A model generated the notes under the pieces. The model did no database searches and had not been told where the DNA came from. It saw only the letters and a list, made by a program, of their open reading frames with translations. Below are positions 61,242 to 64,000 of a DNA stretch of 64,000 bases, in pieces (the stretch's first letter is position 1; each line of letters starts with the position of its first letter). The DNA lies in contig JBGAHO010000014.1 of assembly GCA_044226195.1 (NCBI GenBank), positions 18,606 to 82,605 on the forward strand, written 5' to 3'. Origin of the DNA: RPQJ01 sp044226195 (GTDB lineage: Bacteria > Pseudomonadota > Gammaproteobacteria > Steroidobacterales > Steroidobacteraceae). The translations under genes were made by a program, and so were the position numbers.

Positions 61242-62825
61242 ATGCTCGACACCGAACTGAAGCAGCAGCTCGCCAGCTACCTGACCCGCGTGACGCAACC
61301 CGTCGAACTGGTCGCGACGCTCGACGACAGCGAGGCCTCGGGCGAGATGCGCTCGCTGCTGAAGGACATCGCCTCGCTGTCCGACAAGGTCTCGTTCGTC
61401 GAGCGTGACGTGGCGGGCGTACGCGCGCCGTCGTTCAGCGTGAGCCGCGTCGGCACCGACATGGGTATCCGCTTCGCCGGCGTGCCGATGGGTCACGAGT
61501 TCACCTCGCTGGTACTGGCGCTGCTGCAGGCCGGCGGCCACCCGCCCAAGGTCGATGCGCCGGTGATCGAGCAGATCAAGGCGCTCGAGGGCAAGTTCGA
61601 GTTCGAGATCTTCATCTCGCTCACCTGCCACAACTGCCCGGAAGTCGTGCAGTCGCTCAACCTGCTGGCCGTGCTGAACCCGAACGTGCGCACGACCATG
61701 ATCGATGGTGCGCTGTTCCAGTCCGAGGTCGAAGCGCGGCAGATCCTCGCCGTGCCCTACGTCTTCCTGAACGGCCAGGAGTTCTCCCAGGGACGCATCA
61801 GCCTCGAGGAGGTCCTGGCCAAGATCGACACGCGCTCGGGCGAGCAGGCGGCGGCCGACATCGACGCCAAGGCGCCGTTCGACGTGCTCGTCGTCGGTGG
61901 CGGCCCGGCCGGTTCGTCGGCGGCCATCTACGCGGCCCGCAAGGGCATCCGCACCGGCGTCGTCGCCGACCGCTTCGGCGGCCAGGTGATGGACACGCTC
62001 GGCATCGAGAACTTCATCTCGGTGAAGGCGACCGAGGGCCCGAAACTCGCGGCCGCGCTCGAAGAGCACGTCAAGCAGTACGAAGTGGACATCATGAACC
62101 TGCAGCGCGCGGCGGCACTCGAGCCGGCCGGTGCGGACGGCCTGTTCACGGTGAAGCTCGAGAACGGCGCCACGCTCAAGAGCCGCTCCGTGATCATCTC
62201 CACCGGCGCGCGCTGGCGGCAGATGAACGTGCCGGGCGAGAAGGAATACTCGGGCAAGGGCGTCGCCTATTGCCCGCACTGCGACGGCCCGCTCTTCAAG
62301 GGCAAGCGCGTCGCCGTGATTGGCGGCGGCAACTCCGGCGTCGAGGCCGCGATCGACCTCGCCGGCATCGTCGCGCACGTCACGCTGATCGAGTTCGACG
62401 GCAAGCTGCGCGCGGACGAGGTGCTGCAGCGCAAGCTGCGCAGCCTGCCGAACGTGCGCGTGATCGTCTCGGCGCAGACGACCGAAGTGCACGGCGAAGG
62501 CGGCAAGGTGAACGGCCTCAGCTACAAGGACCGCGGCACGGGTGAGCTGCACCGCCTCGAGCTCGAGGGCGTGTTCGTGCAGATCGGCCTGCTGCCGAAC
62601 ACGGACTGGCTCAAGGGCACGATCGCCCTCTCGCCGCGCGGCGAGATCGAAGTCGATGCCAGGGGCCAGACCTCGCTGCCGGGCGTGTTCGCCGCGGGCG
62701 ACGCGACGACCGTGCCGTACAAGCAGATCATCATTGCGATGGGCGAGGGTTCGAAGGCCGCGCTCGGCGCGTTCGATCACCTGATCCGCACGTCGGCGCC
62801 GGCCCAGCAGGGCGCGGCGGCGTAA
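61242..62825 (+). CDS. ahpF: Alkyl hydroperoxide reductase subunit F
   Basis: A 527-residue flavoprotein that passes electrons from NAD(P)H to AhpC. The N-terminal thioredoxin-like repeats carry CHNC (in SLTCHNCPE), and the FAD/NADH domains show VVGGGPAGSSAAIYAARKG and IGGGNSGVEAAIDL, with the redox pair CPHC in AYCPHCDGPL and the closing VFAAGDATTVPYKQI. It has normal AhpF layout. The gene follows ahpC in the same direction, so they should be one peroxide-induced operon. Confidence 0.95.
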   Translation: MLDTELKQQLASYLTRVTQPVELVATLDDSEASGEMRSLLKDIASLSDKVSFVERDVAGVRAPSFSVSRVGTDMGIRFAGVPMGHEFTSLVLALLQAGGHPPKVDAPVIEQIKALEGKFEFEIFISLTCHNCPEVVQSLNLLAVLNPNVRTTMIDGALFQSEVEARQILAVPYVFLNGQEFSQGRISLEEVLAKIDTRSGEQAAADIDAKAPFDVLVVGGGPAGSSAAIYAARKGIRTGVVADRFGGQVMDTLGIENFISVKATEGPKLAAALEEHVKQYEVDIMNLQRAAALEPAGADGLFTVKLENGATLKSRSVIISTGARWRQMNVPGEKEYSGKGVAYCPHCDGPLFKGKRVAVIGGGNSGVEAAIDLAGIVAHVTLIEFDGKLRADEVLQRKLRSLPNVRVIVSAQTTEVHGEGGKVNGLSYKDRGTGELHRLELEGVFVQIGLLPNTDWLKGTIALSPRGEIEVDARGQTSLPGVFAAGDATTVPYKQIIIAMGEGSKAALGAFDHLIRTSAPAQQGAAA

Positions 62826-62907
62826 GACGACGCTAGGTAATACCCCGGATTCGCGGGCCGCGTCCCGGGGTCAAGCATGGGCCGAACCTCTTCGGGAGGG
62901 GAAGTCC

Positions 62908-63648
62908 ATGCCAGTCGTCAGTACGTCTCGAATCGCTGGCCGCGGAGCGCGGCTGACCGGAGTCCTTACACTGCTCGGACGCTGCCTCGCGCTGGGTGCC
63001 AGCCTGGCATTGTCCGGCTGCGTGACACCGGTGCCCGTCGGTGAACAGGCCATCAAGCCCACCTACGTTGGCACCCGGCCGATCATCGTGTCGGTCGTGG
63101 ACAGCCGGCCCGAACTCAAGGAGGGCAAGCCCCCCAATTTCATCGGTCGCATGCACCTCGCGTTCGGCATCCCGGCCGACATGCTCGTGTACCCGATCAT
63201 TTCCGAGGACAAGGCCGACAAGCAGCAGAGCCTGGCCGCCGCGCTCGAGAAGCGCATCGTGCAGGGATTCTCGACGCAGGGCTGGCAGGCCCAGGCGGCG
63301 GGACTGCAAGCCGCACCCGACGCCGACCAACGCACGCAGCTGTTCGCCGCAGGCCCCGCCGACCGGCTGCTGGTGATCACGCTGACTCGATGGTTCGCCA
63401 GCATCAACACGAACTGGGTGACCGGCTTCAACTTCGACTGGGGTGTGCGCATGCAGGTGTACGACCGGCAGGGGACCGTCCTCGCGGACTACACCGACGA
63501 GGGTCGGGACGTCGTCGATGCGCAGTACGACCAGTCCTACGGCAACATGCTGCGCCTGGCCTACAAGGATCGGCTGACGAAGATTCTCGAGGATACGCGG
63601 GTACGCACGGCCCTCGCGTCCGGCGGGACGGGCGCAGGCAATCCATAA
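62908..63648 (+). CDS. Predicted lipoprotein, unknown function
   Basis: A 246-residue protein with a long basic leader and a lipobox near residue 38 (ALSGC), so it should be lipid-anchored. The mature protein has VSVVDSRPELKEGKPPNFIG, GRMHLAFGIPADMLVYPIIS and DRLLVITLTRWFASINTNWV; these suggest a beta-rich domain like that of the Lpp/YajG-type putative lipoproteins. Function unknown. It is 82 bases after ahpF, on the same strand, without an obvious terminator between. Confidence 0.75.
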   Translation: MPVVSTSRIAGRGARLTGVLTLLGRCLALGASLALSGCVTPVPVGEQAIKPTYVGTRPIIVSVVDSRPELKEGKPPNFIGRMHLAFGIPADMLVYPIISEDKADKQQSLAAALEKRIVQGFSTQGWQAQAAGLQAAPDADQRTQLFAAGPADRLLVITLTRWFASINTNWVTGFNFDWGVRMQVYDRQGTVLADYTDEGRDVVDAQYDQSYGNMLRLAYKDRLTKILEDTRVRTALASGGTGAGNP

Positions 63649-63742
63649 CGCTGGCGATCTCTTCCCTCTCCGTCGGTCGCCGGTTGTCCGGCGGGGACCG
63701 ACCGTTCATCATCTGCGCCCCGCCCAATCCACGGGTCCGCTC

Positions 63743-64000
63743 GTGCCCGCCGACGTCCGTTCCAGCCCATCGATCCCGCTCGTCGTCGCGGCCGACCATC
63801 CGTCGCTCCCCGGACATTTTCCGGGGAACCCGGTCGTGCCGGGCGTCGTCCTGCTCGAGCGGATCGTCACTGCGGCGGAGCATTGGCTCGGACATTTCGT
63901 CTCCGTCGCGGGTCTGCCGAAGGTGAAGTTCGTCGCCCCGCTGCGGCCGGGCGAAACGGCTGCCCTGACCCTGGTACTTTCGGGCCAGACGCTGACCTAC
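63743..64000 (+). CDS. 3-hydroxyacyl-ACP dehydratase-like hotdog protein (N-terminal part, cut by window edge)
   Basis: From GTG 63743 the frame runs open to the window end for 86 codons. It contains HPSLPGHFPGNPVVPGVVLLER, the hallmark of FabZ/FabA-type hotdog dehydratases (catalytic histidine in GHFPGNPVVPG), and KVKFVAPLRPGE. The PVVPGVVLLE form is like ApeI-type dehydratases of aryl polyene and related clusters, so a polyene or fatty-acid cluster may lie to the right. The start is tentative, as there is no clear ribosome site. Confidence 0.8.
   Translation, partial: MPADVRSSPSIPLVVAADHPSLPGHFPGNPVVPGVVLLERIVTAAEHWLGHFVSVAGLPKVKFVAPLRPGETAALTLVLSGQTLTY

Overview
This 64 kb window is a compact piece of chromosome from a very GC-rich gammaproteobacterium. 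The evidence is the ftsE-ftsX-rpoH order, the polA/engB neighbourhood, tamA-tamB, ubiC, cytochrome c4-dsbA, and an arginine cluster that uses an N-acylornithine carbamoyltransferase, as in Xanthomonas. I would place it near Xanthomonadales, Nevskiales or Steroidobacterales, but nothing in the window fixes the genus. I found no rRNA, tRNA, CRISPR array, insertion sequence, prophage or integrase. Many genes are joined by 4-base ATGA or GTGA overlaps.

Layout. 1-2308: end of ftsE, ftsX and rpoH, with a CIRCE-type operator in front of rpoH. 2305-6454: malic enzyme and histone-deacetylase-like operon, a lipoprotein, and glutaryl-CoA dehydrogenase. 6455-6821: no protein gene, but a complete sigma-54 control region (inverted repeat, IHF site, -24/-12 promoter) followed by a terminated transcript with three AAnAAnAA motifs, read here as a CrcZ-like small RNA. 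6822-14392: potassium channel, GDPD phosphodiesterase, FGGY kinase, and an operon led by a receiver-TM-OmpA-like fusion. 14552-21715: EF-G-like GTPase, two sulfotransferases around a glycosyltransferase, SRAP protein, and an ABC exporter. 21768-23120: a divergent pair encoding an FlhC-like regulator and a protein with two FlhD-like repeats, sharing two near-identical palindromic operators. 23170-24308: nudC interrupted by a 191-bp tandem duplication. 24325-34576: membrane proteins, NRDE protein, tamAB, Nudix hydrolase, and secreted proteins.

34643-42932 is an arginine operon: argR, argG, an unrecognised P-loop protein, argC, argD, argF', argB, argH, with an ARG box in front. The carbamoyltransferase has Ala at the residue that sets acetyl versus succinyl specificity, and no argA or argE is present. 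42970-48343: DUF1329 protein, then a minus-strand operon (acyl-CoA dehydrogenase, ubiC, FAH-family hydrolase, GST-type isomerase, RAM-domain protein). 48464-51923: thioesterase, LptM-like lipoprotein and polA. 52079-53250: two small outer-membrane barrels. 53345-53496: a sigma-E/AlgU-type promoter and terminated transcript between polA and engB, the same place as Spot 42 and ErsA. 53450-60406: engB, cytochrome c4, dsbA, corA, lysE-type exporter, NYN protein, desaturase and a tiny DUF3149 protein. 60465-62825: OxyR-type site with ahpC and ahpF. The window ends with a lipoprotein and the start of a hotdog-fold dehydratase.

The strongest candidates for undescribed biology are the two small-RNA loci, the split and duplicated FlhD/FlhC-like pair, and the arginine operon with its unknown P-loop gene.
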